A stretch of 64,000 bases of DNA from Streptomyces alboniger (GCF_008704395.1 NZ_CP023695.1:1984001-2048000), one strand, 5' to 3'. Shown: positions 48,135 to 57,747, counted from the stretch's first letter. Numbers and translations are program-made. The notes: generated by a model not told the origin, from the sequence alone.

Positions 48135-49169
48135 TCACGCCTTCACCAACCCTCGCCCGCTCCCGCCCAACGCGAGATAGACGTCCTCAAGACTGGGCGT
48201 GGCCACAGTGAAGTCGTCCAGCGCGGCGAAGGCGCTCCCGCCGGTGACCGCCGCGACAGCGGCCCGGGCCTCCTCGGGCGCGAGCCGCAGGGACCACCGC
48301 CGTCCCGACTCGACGGCGAAGGAGCGGAGCGCGGCCACCTCGGGGACGCCGAGCGGCGCGCGCTCCCGCCACACCAGCTCCACCCGTACCTCGTCGGCGA
48401 CCTGCTCCTTGAGCCCGGCCGGACTGTCACAGGCGATGACCTTGCCCCGGTCGAGTACGGCGACCCGGTCCAGCACGGTCTCCGCCTCGATGACGTTGTG
48501 CGTGACGAGCAGCACGGTCGTCCCGCGCTCGGCCCGACGCCGGTCGATCGCCGCCCACACGGCACGGCGCGCGACGGGGTCCATGCCGGTGGTCGGTTCG
48601 TCCAGGACGAGCAGCGGCCGCTCCCCCACCAACGCGGTGGCGAAGCAGGCGAGCCGCCGCTGCCCGCCGGAAAGCTTCTTCAGCGGCCGCGAGGCCAGCG
48701 GGGTGAGCCCCAGCTCTTCGAGGACCGCGTCCCGCTCGGCCCGCGCCCGGTGCACGTCGAGTCCCCGCAGTCGCCCGGTGGTCTCGACGGCCAGTGACAC
48801 GGTCAGCTCGTCGAGCGCCGTGGACTCCTGCCCGAGGTAGGCGAGGATCCGCGCCGCCCGCTCGGGGTGGCGCACGATGTCGTGGCCGAGGATGTCGACC
48901 GTGCCGCTGTCGGGCCGCATCAGCCCGGTCAGCTGGCGTACGAGGGTGGACTTGCCTGCGCCGTTGGGCCCGAGCAGACCGAAGATCTCCCCGCGCCGGA
49001 CCGTCAGGGAGATGCCGTCGGTGGCGCGGACCTCGGGCGTCGCGGGCCTGCCTCGCCTGCCTCGGGCGGCGGGGTAGGTCTTGACCAGGTCGCCCACCGC
49101 GCAGACGGCGTCGATGCCGTGTTCCTGACGGAGTCCCTGTCGGACTGCCGGTGCGGGGCGCGTACTCAC
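48135..49169 (-). CDS. ABC exporter ATPase (DrrA-like)
   Basis: Encodes 344 aa. Walker A GLLGPNGAGKST, signature KLSGGQRRLACFATALVG, Walker B LLVLDEPTTGMDP and the H-loop VTHNVIEAE are all intact. The C-terminal ~100 residues are the extra domain seen in DrrA-type exporters, ending in ATPSLEDVYLALGG. It powers the ABC-2 permease downstream. The start is GTG at 49169. Confidence 0.93.
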   Translation of the reverse strand: MSTRPAPAVRQGLRQEHGIDAVCAVGDLVKTYPAARGRRGRPATPEVRATDGISLTVRRGEIFGLLGPNGAGKSTLVRQLTGLMRPDSGTVDILGHDIVRHPERAARILAYLGQESTALDELTVSLAVETTGRLRGLDVHRARAERDAVLEELGLTPLASRPLKKLSGGQRRLACFATALVGERPLLVLDEPTTGMDPVARRAVWAAIDRRRAERGTTVLLVTHNVIEAETVLDRVAVLDRGKVIACDSPAGLKEQVADEVRVELVWRERAPLGVPEVAALRSFAVESGRRWSLRLAPEEARAAVAAVTGGSAFAALDDFTVATPSLEDVYLALGGSGRGLVKA

Positions 49170-49232
49170 GAAGGACGAGACTACGGGGTCGGCGGGCGCG
49201 GATGACGCCCGGGGCGCCCCGTACGCCCCGTA

Positions 49233-50483
49233 TCAGTCACCTGCCCGGTCCCCCGCAGGCGCGTGTTCGGCGGCTGTCCGCGCGTCGACCTCCCGCCAGA
49301 AGCCGGCCCGGATCGCGTACCGGTCGTGCTCGTCGATCTGGTCGTCCTTGTGCGCGAGCAGGCCGAACCGTGCGGCGTAGCGCAGCAGCTCGCCGTCGAT
49401 GCGGTGCGGGATGCGCGGGTACATCGTCGAGAGCTTCTGGAGGTTGTGCTGTTCGGGCAGGCGCGCCATCCACCGTCGGGCGAACACCTGTCCCACCTCA
49501 AAAGGGTCGCCGCCGACCGTGGTGATGTCCTCCTCCCGGTCCGCCCAGCGCTGCTCGGCCGTCGTCAGCTGGGCGAGGGTGGGCAGGGCCGCGGCTTCGG
49601 GGCCCTCGGGCGCGCCTCCGGGCCTCTCGACCCAGCCCTTGTCGGAGGACCAGCGCAGCGTCGCGCTCGTGGGGGGCTGCGGGGGCTGGGTGCCGGGGCC
49701 GCGCAGGGCGGCCAGGTCCTTGGGGGTGGGCACGCCCTTGCCCGGGGGGACGCGGTGCTCGCCGGACTCCCGGCCGTTGGACGCGGCGTCGGCGTGCCGG
49801 GCGGGGGCTGCCTCCTCCTCGGCGCGCTGCGCGGCGGCGGCGAGAGCGGACTCCGGGAGCGGTGCGGAGAGGATCGCGGCGATCTCGGGGCGCGGCGCGG
49901 GCGACGGCGCGCAGATGCCGGTGAGCTCCTTGGGGCGTACGGCCTTGGTGATCCACGCCCGGTCGAGGACGCGCCGCTCGTCGGCCTCGGCGACCAGGTC
50001 CTCCGACTGGTTGTAGTCCCCGTCTGCGGCCTGTACGGCCCACAGGTGGACGGCGACGCCGTGCTCCTTGGCGGCCATCATGCCGGGCAGCAGATCCCCG
50101 TCGCCGGTGACGAGCACGATGTCGGAGCAGGCGCGGTTGCGGGCCAGCTCGGTCAGCTCGGCGTGCATGGCGGCGTCCACGCCCTTCTGCGCCCACCGCC
50201 CGTCGCTGCGGGTCAGGGCTCCGAGCCTGACCGTCACGCGCGGCATGACGCGCAGCCGCCGGTGCTCGGGCTGCGGTACGCGGTCGGGGGCGCCGTCGAA
50301 CCAGTAGATCCGCAGCAGCGGACGCTGGGTGTCGGACTCCGCGCGCTCGCGCAGGCCCTGGATCAGGGCGGCGTGGTCGACGGTGATCCGGGACCTGGAG
50401 GGTTCCCCCGCGAGCAGACTCGCGGCGGCACCCAGCAGATACCCGGCGTCCACCAGGACGATGCAGCGGTCCACGCGATCCAC
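49233..50483 (-). CDS. NYN domain protein (PIN-like nuclease fold)
   Basis: Encodes 416 aa. The N-terminal NYN domain (about 1-170) has CIVLVDAGYLL, GVDAAMHAELTELA and DIVLVTGDGDLLPGMMAAKEHG, which hold four acidic metal ligands of an RNase-like active site. A Pro/Ala-rich linker follows, then a C-terminal helical domain (about 320-416) with GDPFEVGQVFARRWMARLP. It probably cuts or binds RNA. Five decamer repeats lie in its leader. It is convergent with nothing and ends 63 nt before the ABC gene. Confidence 0.88.
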   Translation of the reverse strand: MDRVDRCIVLVDAGYLLGAAASLLAGEPSRSRITVDHAALIQGLRERAESDTQRPLLRIYWFDGAPDRVPQPEHRRLRVMPRVTVRLGALTRSDGRWAQKGVDAAMHAELTELARNRACSDIVLVTGDGDLLPGMMAAKEHGVAVHLWAVQAADGDYNQSEDLVAEADERRVLDRAWITKAVRPKELTGICAPSPAPRPEIAAILSAPLPESALAAAAQRAEEEAAPARHADAASNGRESGEHRVPPGKGVPTPKDLAALRGPGTQPPQPPTSATLRWSSDKGWVERPGGAPEGPEAAALPTLAQLTTAEQRWADREEDITTVGGDPFEVGQVFARRWMARLPEQHNLQKLSTMYPRIPHRIDGELLRYAARFGLLAHKDDQIDEHDRYAIRAGFWREVDARTAAEHAPAGDRAGD

Positions 50484-50808
50484 CCTCTTTCCCTGGAGGT
50501 CTCCGGCGTTCCGGGAAGTTCCTGAAAGTGTCCGGAGGTTCCTGGACGTTCCCTAGAAGGCCCGCGAACACACCCTGTGACGAGAACGAATCAGGGGTGC
50601 GGGTGCGGGGCCGCGTCGGGTTTGCTTCGAGTCTGCCCGACCTGGCGGAGGTTAACGGGCGGAACTCGATCTTCGGCGTGGCGCATCGGCGCATCACTCC
50701 GGGACAGCCCTTATCACGCACGGTAATTATCCGAAATGCGCGGTCTGTCGGCATATGTGAGTCTGGTCGCGTCATGGCCCCCGGATCCCCCTCAGGAGGA
50801 AGATCACC
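50484..50808. other. Divergent intergenic region
   Basis: These 325 nt lie between the NYN gene (minus) and the 59-aa gene (plus). They hold the decamer repeat array (50508-50557). Near 50710-50750 is a moderately AT-rich stretch (CGGTAATTATCCG) that may serve the small gene's promoter. The GAACGAATCAGGGGT area carries no gene. Confidence 0.6.
50508..50557 (-). repeat. Five phased decamer repeats
   Basis: Plus-strand units start at 50508, 50518, 50528, 50538 and 50548: GTTCCGGGAA, GTTCCTGAAA, GTGTCCGGAG, GTTCCTGGAC and GTTCCCTAGA. The spacing is exactly one helical turn. On the minus strand they end in GGAAC (four of five) and lie 25-74 nt before the NYN start codon. They could bind an oligomeric regulator. 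Confidence 0.75.
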
Positions 50809-50988
50809 ATGGCCAAGAACAAGAATCGCAAGCAGGGCAGCCAGGAGAACCGCGCCTCGGCGGCCGAGCAGGCATCGGAGCAGGCCAAGTCGGCCGCCGC
50901 CGAGGCCCAGTCGCCGATGGAGTCGCAGGCTCAGGGCAGCCCCGCTGATGTTGCCCGTAAGCACCAGCGCCGCTTCGGCCACAACTGA
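50809..50988 (+). CDS. 59-aa hydrophilic basic-acidic protein
   Basis: Encodes 59 aa: MAKNKNRKQGSQENRASAAE, then an Ala/Gln/Glu-rich helix and a basic RKHQRRFGHN end. An ideal AGGAGGAAGATCACC precedes the ATG. A strong terminator lies 16 nt past the stop. Strong ribosome binding and a monocistronic layout suggest high expression. Function unknown; the sequence style is that of a small nucleic acid- or ribosome-associated protein. Confidence 0.82.
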   Translation: MAKNKNRKQGSQENRASAAEQASEQAKSAAAEAQSPMESQAQGSPADVARKHQRRFGHN

Positions 50989-51004
50989 CGCACATTGAGG
51001 CACA

Positions 51005-51041
51005 CATGAGGGGCGCACCCGATCCGGGTGCGCCCCTCATG
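51005..51041. terminator. Bidirectional terminator before dnaE end
   Basis: Perfect 16-bp stem (51005-51020 with 51026-51041) and a 5-nt loop between the 59-aa gene and the convergent dnaE (stop at 51070). Confidence 0.92.
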
Positions 51042-51069
51042 CTCTGCCCGCCTCGGGCCGGGGGCGGTC

Positions 51070-54000
51070 TCAGCCCGCCAGGCAGGACGGGCCGAGCAGC
51101 ACCTTCAGATCGCCGAAGAGCGCCGGGTCCGGCTTGACGCGGTGCCGGTCGAGCCGCAGCACCGTGGTCTTCTGCGCCCCCTGGAGCTTGATCCGCACCT
51201 CGCTGTTGCCGCGGTGGTGGCTGAGGACCTCGCCGAGGCGGTGGACCATCGGCGGGCTCACCTTGACGGTCGGGATGGTGATCACCACGGGCGCGTTGGT
51301 GCCCGCGTTCGACAGGTCGGGGACCTGGAGCTCCATCGCGACGAGCCGCGGCACGTCCTCGCGCTTGTCGAGGCGTCCCTTGACGAAGACCACCGCGTCC
51401 TCGACGAGTTGGGTCGAGACCAGCTGGTACGTCGCTGGGAAGAACATGCACTCGATGGAACCGGCGAGGTCCTCGACGGTGGCGATGGCCCAGGCGTTGC
51501 CCTGCTTGGTCATCTTGCGCTGGAGGCCGGAGATGATGCCGCCGATGGTGACGACCGAGCCGTCGGAGAAGTCACCGCCGGTGAGCTGTCCGATCCCCGC
51601 GTCGGCCTTGTCGGAGAGCACGTGCTCCAGGCCGAAGAGCGGGTGGTCGGAGACGTAGAGCCCGAGCATCTCCCGCTCCTGGGCGAGCAGGTAGGTCTTC
51701 TCCCACTCGTCCTCGGAGAACTCCACGTCGAGCCCGAAGCCCGGCTCGTCGCCGCCGGACTCCTCGCCCATGCCGCCGAAGAGGTCGAATTGACCCTCGG
51801 CTTCCTTCCTCTTCACCGCGACCACGTTGTCGATCATCGGCTCGTACTGCGCGGTCAGGCCCTTGCGGGTGTGCCCCATGGTGTCGAACGCGCCCGCCTT
51901 GATGAGCGATTCGGTGGTGCGCTTGTTGCAGGCGGTCGCCTCGACCTTGTCGAGGTAGTCGGGGAAGGAGGTGAACTTCCCCTTCGCCTTGCGCGAGCGG
52001 ATGATCGACTCCACCACGTTCGTACCGACGTTGCGGACCGCCTCCAGGCCGAAGAGGATCACGTCGTCGCCCTGGGCGGCGAAGTTGTGCACGGACTCGT
52101 TCACGTTCGGCGGGAGGACCTTGATGCCCATGCGGCGGCACTCGTTGAGGTAGACGGCCGACTTGTCCTTGTCGTCCTTCACCGAGGTGAGCAGCGCGGC
52201 CATGTACTCGGCCGGGTAGTTCGCCTTGAGGTAGGCGGTCCAGTAGGTGACCAGGCCGTACGCGGAGGAGTGCGCCTTGTTGAAGGCGTAGCCGGCGAAG
52301 GGGACCAGGACGTCCCACAGCGCCTGGATGGCCTCGTCGGAGTAGCCGTTCTTCCGGGCGCCCGCCTGGAAGAGGACGAAGTTCTTCTCCAGCTCCTCGG
52401 GCTTCTTCTTGCCCATCACGCGGCGCAGGATGTCGGCCTCGCCGAGGCTGTAGCCCGCGACGATCTGGGCGGCCTTCTGCACCTGCTCCTGGTACACGAT
52501 GAGGCCGTAGGTCAGGCCCAGCGTCTCCTTCAGGGGCTCTTCGAGCTCCGGGTGGATCGGCGTGATCTCCTGGCGGCCGTTCTTGCGCTCGGCGTAGTTC
52601 GTGTGCGAGTTCATGCCCATCGGGCCCGGCCGGTACAGGGCCGAGACGGCGGAGATGTCCTCGAAGTTGTCGGGCTGCATCTGGCGCAGCAGCGAGCGCA
52701 TCGGGCCGCCGTCGAACTGGAAGACGCCGAGCGTGTCACCGCGGCAGAGCAGTTCGAAGGTCTTCGGGTCGTCCAGCGGGAGGGAGAGCATCTCCAGGTC
52801 GACGCCCTTGTTGGCCCGCACCATCTTGACCGCGTCGTCCATGATGGTGAGGTTGCGCAGGCCCAGGAAGTCCATCTTGAGCAGGCCGAGCGACTCGCAC
52901 TGGGGGTAGTCCCACTGCGTGATGGTCACGCCGTCGGTGTGCCGCACCCAGATCGGGGCGTGGTCGACGATCGGCTCGCTGGACATGATCACGCCGGCCG
53001 CGTGCACGCCCATCTGCCGGACCAGGCCCTCCACACCCTTGGCGGTGTCGATGACCTTCTTCACGTCCGGCTCGTTCTCGTACATCCCCCGGATCTCGCC
53101 CGCCTCGCTGTAGCGCGGGTGGGTGGGGTTGGTGATGCCGTCGAGGTCGATGCCCTTGCCGAGGACGTCGGCGGGCATCGCCTTGGTGAGGCGGTCGCCC
53201 ATCGCGTACGGATATCCGAGCACGCGCGCGGAGTCCTTGATGGCGTTCTTCGCCTTGATCTTGCCGTACGTGCCGATCATGGCGACCTTGTCGGCGCCGT
53301 ACTTCTCCGTCACGTACCTGATCACCTCGACGCGCCTGCGCTCGTCGAAGTCGATGTCGACGTCGGGCATGGAGACGCGCTCGGGGTTGAGGAACCGCTC
53401 GAAGATCAGGCCGTGCGTGATCGGGTCGAGGTCGGTGATGCCCATGGCGTACGCCACGATCGAACCGGCCGCGGAGCCTCGGCCCGGGCCCACCGCGATG
53501 CCGTTGTTCTTCGCCCACATGATGAAGTCGGCGACCACGAGGAAGTACCCCGGGAAGCCCATCTGGATGATGATGTCCATCTCGTACTCGGCCTGCTTCT
53601 GCCGGTCCTCGGGGACACCTCCCGGATAGCGGCGCTCCATGCCGCGCCGGACTTCCTCCTGGAACCAGGTGACCTCGGTGAAGCCCTCGGGGATGTCGAA
53701 CTTCGGCATCAGGTCGCGCTTCTCGAACATCCCCGTGGTGTCGATCTGCTCGGCGACCAGGAGGGTGTTGCGGCAGCCCTCCTGCCACGCGTCCGAGGAG
53801 TCGATGGCGTACATCTCGTCCGTGGACTTCAGGTAGTAGCCGGTGCCGTCGAACCGGAAGCGGTCCGGGTCCGAGAGGTTCTTGCCGGTCTGGATGCACA
53901 GCAGGGCGTCGTGGGCGGTCGACTCGTGCGCGTACGTGTAGTGCGAGTCGTTCGTGACCAGCGGCGGGATCCCCAGCTCCTTGCCGATCTTCAACAGGTC

Positions 54001-54612
54001 GTCACGGACCCGGCGCTCGATCTCGATGCCGTGGTCCATCAGCTCCAGGAAGTACCGGTCCTTGCCGAAGATGTCCTGGTACTCACCGGCGGCCTTCCGC
54101 GCCTCCTCGTACTGCCCGAGGCGCAACCGCGTCTGGAGCTCCCCCGACGGGCACCCCGTGGAGGCGATGAGGCCCTCCGACCACTGGGAGATCGTCTCCT
54201 TGTCCATGCGCGGCCACTTCTGCAGCCAGCCTTCCGCGTACGCGTCGGAGGAGAGGCGGAAGAGGTTGTGCAGGCCCGTCTTGTTCGCCGCCCAGATCGT
54301 CTTGTGGGTGTAACCACCCGAACCCGACACGTCGTCGCGCTTCTGGTGCGGCTGGCCCCACTGGATCTTCCGCTTGTTGCGCCGCGACTCCGGGGCGACG
54401 TACGCCTCGATGCCGATGATCGGCGTCACGCCCGCCTTCTGCGCCGAGTGGAAGAAGTCGTACGCGCCGTGCAGGTTGCCGTGGTCGGACATCGCGATAT
54501 GCGTCATGCCCATCTCATTGCACGCGTTGAACATGTCCTTGAGCCGCGCGGCACCGTCCAGAAGCGAGTACTGCGTGTGGACGTGCAGGTGCGTGAAGGG
54601 CGGCTTGGTCAC
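51070..54612 (-). CDS. dnaE: DNA polymerase III alpha subunit
   Basis: Encodes 1180 aa, full length. The PHP domain starts the protein (FTHLHVHTQYSLLDGAARL, AMSDHGNLHGAYDFF). The polymerase acidic residues include PDVDIDFDERRR. The C-terminal part has the helix-hairpin-helix and OB-fold region (GSVVTIGGIISGLQRKMTKQGN). It is the replicative chromosomal polymerase; a DnaE2 mutasome form is less likely given its place. GTG start at 54612. Confidence 0.98.
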   Translation of the reverse strand: MTKPPFTHLHVHTQYSLLDGAARLKDMFNACNEMGMTHIAMSDHGNLHGAYDFFHSAQKAGVTPIIGIEAYVAPESRRNKRKIQWGQPHQKRDDVSGSGGYTHKTIWAANKTGLHNLFRLSSDAYAEGWLQKWPRMDKETISQWSEGLIASTGCPSGELQTRLRLGQYEEARKAAGEYQDIFGKDRYFLELMDHGIEIERRVRDDLLKIGKELGIPPLVTNDSHYTYAHESTAHDALLCIQTGKNLSDPDRFRFDGTGYYLKSTDEMYAIDSSDAWQEGCRNTLLVAEQIDTTGMFEKRDLMPKFDIPEGFTEVTWFQEEVRRGMERRYPGGVPEDRQKQAEYEMDIIIQMGFPGYFLVVADFIMWAKNNGIAVGPGRGSAAGSIVAYAMGITDLDPITHGLIFERFLNPERVSMPDVDIDFDERRRVEVIRYVTEKYGADKVAMIGTYGKIKAKNAIKDSARVLGYPYAMGDRLTKAMPADVLGKGIDLDGITNPTHPRYSEAGEIRGMYENEPDVKKVIDTAKGVEGLVRQMGVHAAGVIMSSEPIVDHAPIWVRHTDGVTITQWDYPQCESLGLLKMDFLGLRNLTIMDDAVKMVRANKGVDLEMLSLPLDDPKTFELLCRGDTLGVFQFDGGPMRSLLRQMQPDNFEDISAVSALYRPGPMGMNSHTNYAERKNGRQEITPIHPELEEPLKETLGLTYGLIVYQEQVQKAAQIVAGYSLGEADILRRVMGKKKPEELEKNFVLFQAGARKNGYSDEAIQALWDVLVPFAGYAFNKAHSSAYGLVTYWTAYLKANYPAEYMAALLTSVKDDKDKSAVYLNECRRMGIKVLPPNVNESVHNFAAQGDDVILFGLEAVRNVGTNVVESIIRSRKAKGKFTSFPDYLDKVEATACNKRTTESLIKAGAFDTMGHTRKGLTAQYEPMIDNVVAVKRKEAEGQFDLFGGMGEESGGDEPGFGLDVEFSEDEWEKTYLLAQEREMLGLYVSDHPLFGLEHVLSDKADAGIGQLTGGDFSDGSVVTIGGIISGLQRKMTKQGNAWAIATVEDLAGSIECMFFPATYQLVSTQLVEDAVVFVKGRLDKREDVPRLVAMELQVPDLSNAGTNAPVVITIPTVKVSPPMVHRLGEVLSHHRGNSEVRIKLQGAQKTTVLRLDRHRVKPDPALFGDLKVLLGPSCLAG

Positions 54613-54792
54613 GGCGGGAGGCCTCCGGAGAACGGTGGGCGACAGGCTGCGGGCAGTCTGGGGGGACAGCGACGAAGTCTAATCCGGGGCACTGACAGCG
54701 GGCGGGCACTCGGGGGTACGGTCGTGCGTTGGACCGGTCGAGAGCCCTGTCCCGAATGTCACGTACCACCCCGCATCAGGAGGCACCCAGCG

Positions 54793-56121
54793 ATGTCCGT
54801 CCCGCAGCCCACGGCCGATCAGCGCGGTGAGCAGATCCTCGCCGTCTTCGGCACCGCTTTCGGCGAGCTGCTTGCCGCGGACCCCGCCGCGTTCCGGGTG
54901 AAGTTCCGGAAGATGGCCTCCTCCGCCTTCGCGTTCTACCGCGGCACGGCCTGCCTGTTCTACGCCGACCTGGAGCGCGAGCAGCACGGCGGACCGTATC
55001 TGGACGACCGTACGGGCCGGGTGTGGATCCACGGCGACCTGCACGCGGAGAACTTCGGCACGTACATGGACGCCCAGGGCCGCCTGATCTTCAACGTGAA
55101 CGACTTCGACGAGGCGTACGTCGGCCCCTTCACCTGGGACCTGAAGCGCTTCGCCGCCTCCGTGGCCCTGATCGGCTACTCCAAGGCGCTCAGCGACGGC
55201 CAGATCTCCGACCTGGTGCGGACCTACGCCGCGGCGTACCGCGAGCGCATCCACGACCTGGCGACGGGCGCCAAGAGCGACGAGGTGCCGCCCTTCACGC
55301 TGGACACCGCCCAGGGCGCCCTTCTGGACGCGCTGCGCGACGCGCGCTCCCTGACCCGCTTCGGACTGCTCGACTCGATGACCGAGATCCGCGACTTCGA
55401 GCGCCGCTTCGCGCCCGGGGGCGGCTCCATCGAGCTGGACGCCGCCACGCGCTACAAGGTCCTCGCGGCCTTCGACGGCTATCTGGAGACGCTGCCGGAG
55501 TCCTCGCTCACCCGCCCCGACTCCTACCGCGTGAAGGACGTCGTGGGCCGGCGCGGCATCGGCATCGGCTCCGCGGGCCTGCCCTCGTACAACATCCTCC
55601 TCGAGGGCAACAGCGACGCGCTGGAGAACGACGTCGTGATCTACCTCAAGCAGGCGCAGACCCCGGCGGTCTCCCGGCACATCACGGACCCGGCGGTGCG
55701 GGGCTACTTCCAGCACGAGGGGCACCGCACGGTCATCTCGCAGCGCGCGCTCCAGGCGCACGCCGACCCGTGGCTGGGCTGGACCGAGCTGGACGGCGCG
55801 GGCCAGCTGGTCGCCGAGGTCTCGCCGTACGCGGTGGACCTGGACTGGTCGGACATCGACGACCTGGAGGAGATCGCCTCGGTCGTCGCCGACCTCGGCC
55901 GTGCCACCGCCACGATGCACGCGGCGGCGGACGACGAGAGCGGCCACTCGGACCTGGTGCCGTTCTCCACGGAGCGCGCCATCGACGCCGCGATCGCCGC
56001 CGACGAGGCCGGCTTCGGGGACCTGCTCGTCGACTTCGCGCACAGCTACGGCGCACGCGCGCGGGAAGACCACCAGATCTTCGTCGACCTGTTCCGTAAC
56101 GGTCGGATTCCAGGTCTGTAA
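54793..56121 (+). CDS. DUF2252 protein (kinase-like fold)
   Basis: Encodes 442 aa. KFRKMASSAFAFYRGTACLFY is the DUF2252 start. RVWIHGDLHAENFGTY and NVNDFDEAYVGPFTWDLKRFAAS correspond to the HGDLH...N and D(F)D motifs of aminoglycoside phosphotransferase-like kinases. KRQAQ-type later motifs are less clear. The ATG has AGGAGG 8 nt upstream. It starts 180 nt from dnaE on the opposite strand, with shared promoter space. Substrate unknown. Confidence 0.9.
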   Translation: MSVPQPTADQRGEQILAVFGTAFGELLAADPAAFRVKFRKMASSAFAFYRGTACLFYADLEREQHGGPYLDDRTGRVWIHGDLHAENFGTYMDAQGRLIFNVNDFDEAYVGPFTWDLKRFAASVALIGYSKALSDGQISDLVRTYAAAYRERIHDLATGAKSDEVPPFTLDTAQGALLDALRDARSLTRFGLLDSMTEIRDFERRFAPGGGSIELDAATRYKVLAAFDGYLETLPESSLTRPDSYRVKDVVGRRGIGIGSAGLPSYNILLEGNSDALENDVVIYLKQAQTPAVSRHITDPAVRGYFQHEGHRTVISQRALQAHADPWLGWTELDGAGQLVAEVSPYAVDLDWSDIDDLEEIASVVADLGRATATMHAAADDESGHSDLVPFSTERAIDAAIAADEAGFGDLLVDFAHSYGARAREDHQIFVDLFRNGRIPGL

Positions 56122-56180
56122 GCGTCCGCGGCCCAATGTGGAACTCATAGGCACCCTTTAGGGACCTCCTACGGGAACAC

Positions 56181-56885
56181 GTGGCACACTCCTCCGCGAT
56201 GGACATATCCGGGACCCAGCTCAGAGCCGTACGCGCGGCGCTCTTCACGGCGCTCGTCGTGACGCTCTCCGCCGCGTCGCACGTGCTGCTGTCCCGGGTC
56301 CCCCTGCCGCTGGCGACCGTCACGGCTGTCGCCGCCGCCGTCTTCGTCATCGCGTACGCGCTGGCGGGCCACGAGCGGGGCTTCGGGCGGATCGCCGCCC
56401 TGCTGATTCCCCTCGAACTGGCCGCCGACACGGTGTTCACCGCGGGCCAGCACGTCTGTTACGGCGAGGCGGGCGGCCCGGTGGCGGGTCCGCTGCGCTC
56501 CGTCGGCTTCGACGTGCTGTGCGGCGGTACGCCCGTCGGGACGCCGCTGGCCCGGATGACCGCGGACGGCCACGGCGGCGCCGCCGCGCTGCTCGCCGAC
56601 GCCGACCCCGGCGCCGCCTGGCTGCTGCTCGGGGCGCACGTCGGCGTGGGCCTCCTGGCCGCCGGCTGGCTGCGGCGCGGGGAGCGGGCGCTGGCCCAGC
56701 TGCTGCGCGCGGTCGCCGGGGCCACGTTCCGGCCGCTCCTGATCGCGGTCGCCTCGGTGACCGCCCCGCGCACACCCGTACGCCGCCTGCCGCGCCCCGA
56801 GCGCCGGGCGCGGGTCACGCGCGCGCGCCTGCTGGTGCACTTCGTGGGGCGGCGTGGACCGCCGTGCTCGGCCGCCTTCGCCTGA
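56181..56885 (+). CDS. Hypothetical membrane protein
   Basis: Encodes 234 aa from GTG 56181 (ATG 56199 is also possible; neither has a good ribosome binding site). It has four membrane helices, an extracellular loop with VCYGE and VLCGG Cys residues, and a basic C-terminal tail rich in Arg. It lies 43 nt upstream of the DsbA-like gene and may work with it, but the family is not recognised. Confidence 0.7.
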   Translation: MAHSSAMDISGTQLRAVRAALFTALVVTLSAASHVLLSRVPLPLATVTAVAAAVFVIAYALAGHERGFGRIAALLIPLELAADTVFTAGQHVCYGEAGGPVAGPLRSVGFDVLCGGTPVGTPLARMTADGHGGAAALLADADPGAAWLLLGAHVGVGLLAAGWLRRGERALAQLLRAVAGATFRPLLIAVASVTAPRTPVRRLPRPERRARVTRARLLVHFVGRRGPPCSAAFA

Positions 56886-56928
56886 GCACGAGATCCCCAC
56901 GCAGTTCACCCACACGGAGAAAAAGATC

Positions 56929-57747
56929 ATGAGCAAGCGCAACAGCCAGGCCGCCAAGTCCGCCGCCCGCGAGCGGATCCGCGCTCAGCAGGAGGCCGAG
57001 CGCAAGCGCGAGAAGCGCAAGCGCGCGGTGATCGTCGGTGTCTCGATCGTCGGCGTCCTCGCGATCGCCGGCGGCGTCGGCTACGCCGTGATGGAGGCCA
57101 ACAAGCCCGGCTACTGGGACGCCGCGAAGGACGACAAGCTGGTCAAGCCCGCGAACACCTCGGGCGCGAACGGCACGACGGTCGTTCTCGGCAAGGACTC
57201 GGCGAAGAAGACCCTCAAGCTCTACGAGGACCCGCGCTGCCCGGTCTGCGCCGGCTTCGAGCAGGCTGTCGGCCCGACCATCGAGAAGGACCTGAAGGAC
57301 GGCAAGTACAAGCTCCAGTTCGTCGGCGCCACCTTCCTCGACAACGGCATCCCCGGCGAGGGCTCCAGGAACGCCCTGAGCGCGATGGGCGCGGCGCTGA
57401 ACGTCAGCGACGACGCGTTCCTCGCGTTCAAGAAGGCGCTGTACTCGGCGAAGAACCACCCCGCCGAGCAGGACGACAAGTTCAAGAACGACTCCTACCT
57501 CCTGAAGATCGCCGACGAGGTCCCCGAGCTGAAGAAGAGCGCGTCCTTCAAGAAGGACGTCAAGGACGGGACCTTCGACCGCTGGGCCCTGGAGATGTCG
57601 GAGAAGTTCGACGACAACAAGGACGGCGTCAGGGGCACGCCCTCCCTCGTCATGGACGGCAAGCAGCTGACCGCTCCCGGCTCGAAGAACGCGCCGAGCA
57701 CGGCGAAGGACTTCAAGACCGTGGTCGACAAGGCCCTCAAGGGCTGA
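56929..57747 (+). CDS. Membrane-anchored DsbA-like protein 2
   Basis: Encodes 272 aa. Basic N-terminus (SKRNSQAAKSAARERIR), one membrane helix (about 34-56), then an extracellular thioredoxin-fold domain. The redox motif is CPVC in YEDPRCPVCAGFEQA; the cis-Pro loop is RGTPSLVMDG. It is a paralogue of the protein at 27644 (CPAC), which suggests two routes of disulfide formation. The ATG has GGAGAAA upstream. A 17-bp terminator follows. Confidence 0.9.
   Translation: MSKRNSQAAKSAARERIRAQQEAERKREKRKRAVIVGVSIVGVLAIAGGVGYAVMEANKPGYWDAAKDDKLVKPANTSGANGTTVVLGKDSAKKTLKLYEDPRCPVCAGFEQAVGPTIEKDLKDGKYKLQFVGATFLDNGIPGEGSRNALSAMGAALNVSDDAFLAFKKALYSAKNHPAEQDDKFKNDSYLLKIADEVPELKKSASFKKDVKDGTFDRWALEMSEKFDDNKDGVRGTPSLVMDGKQLTAPGSKNAPSTAKDFKTVVDKALKG

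Noticed and set aside
54679..56154. 491-aa antisense frame across the DUF2252 gene
   Set aside because: The + strand gene has the HGDLH motif and an AGGAGG site; the antisense frame has neither.
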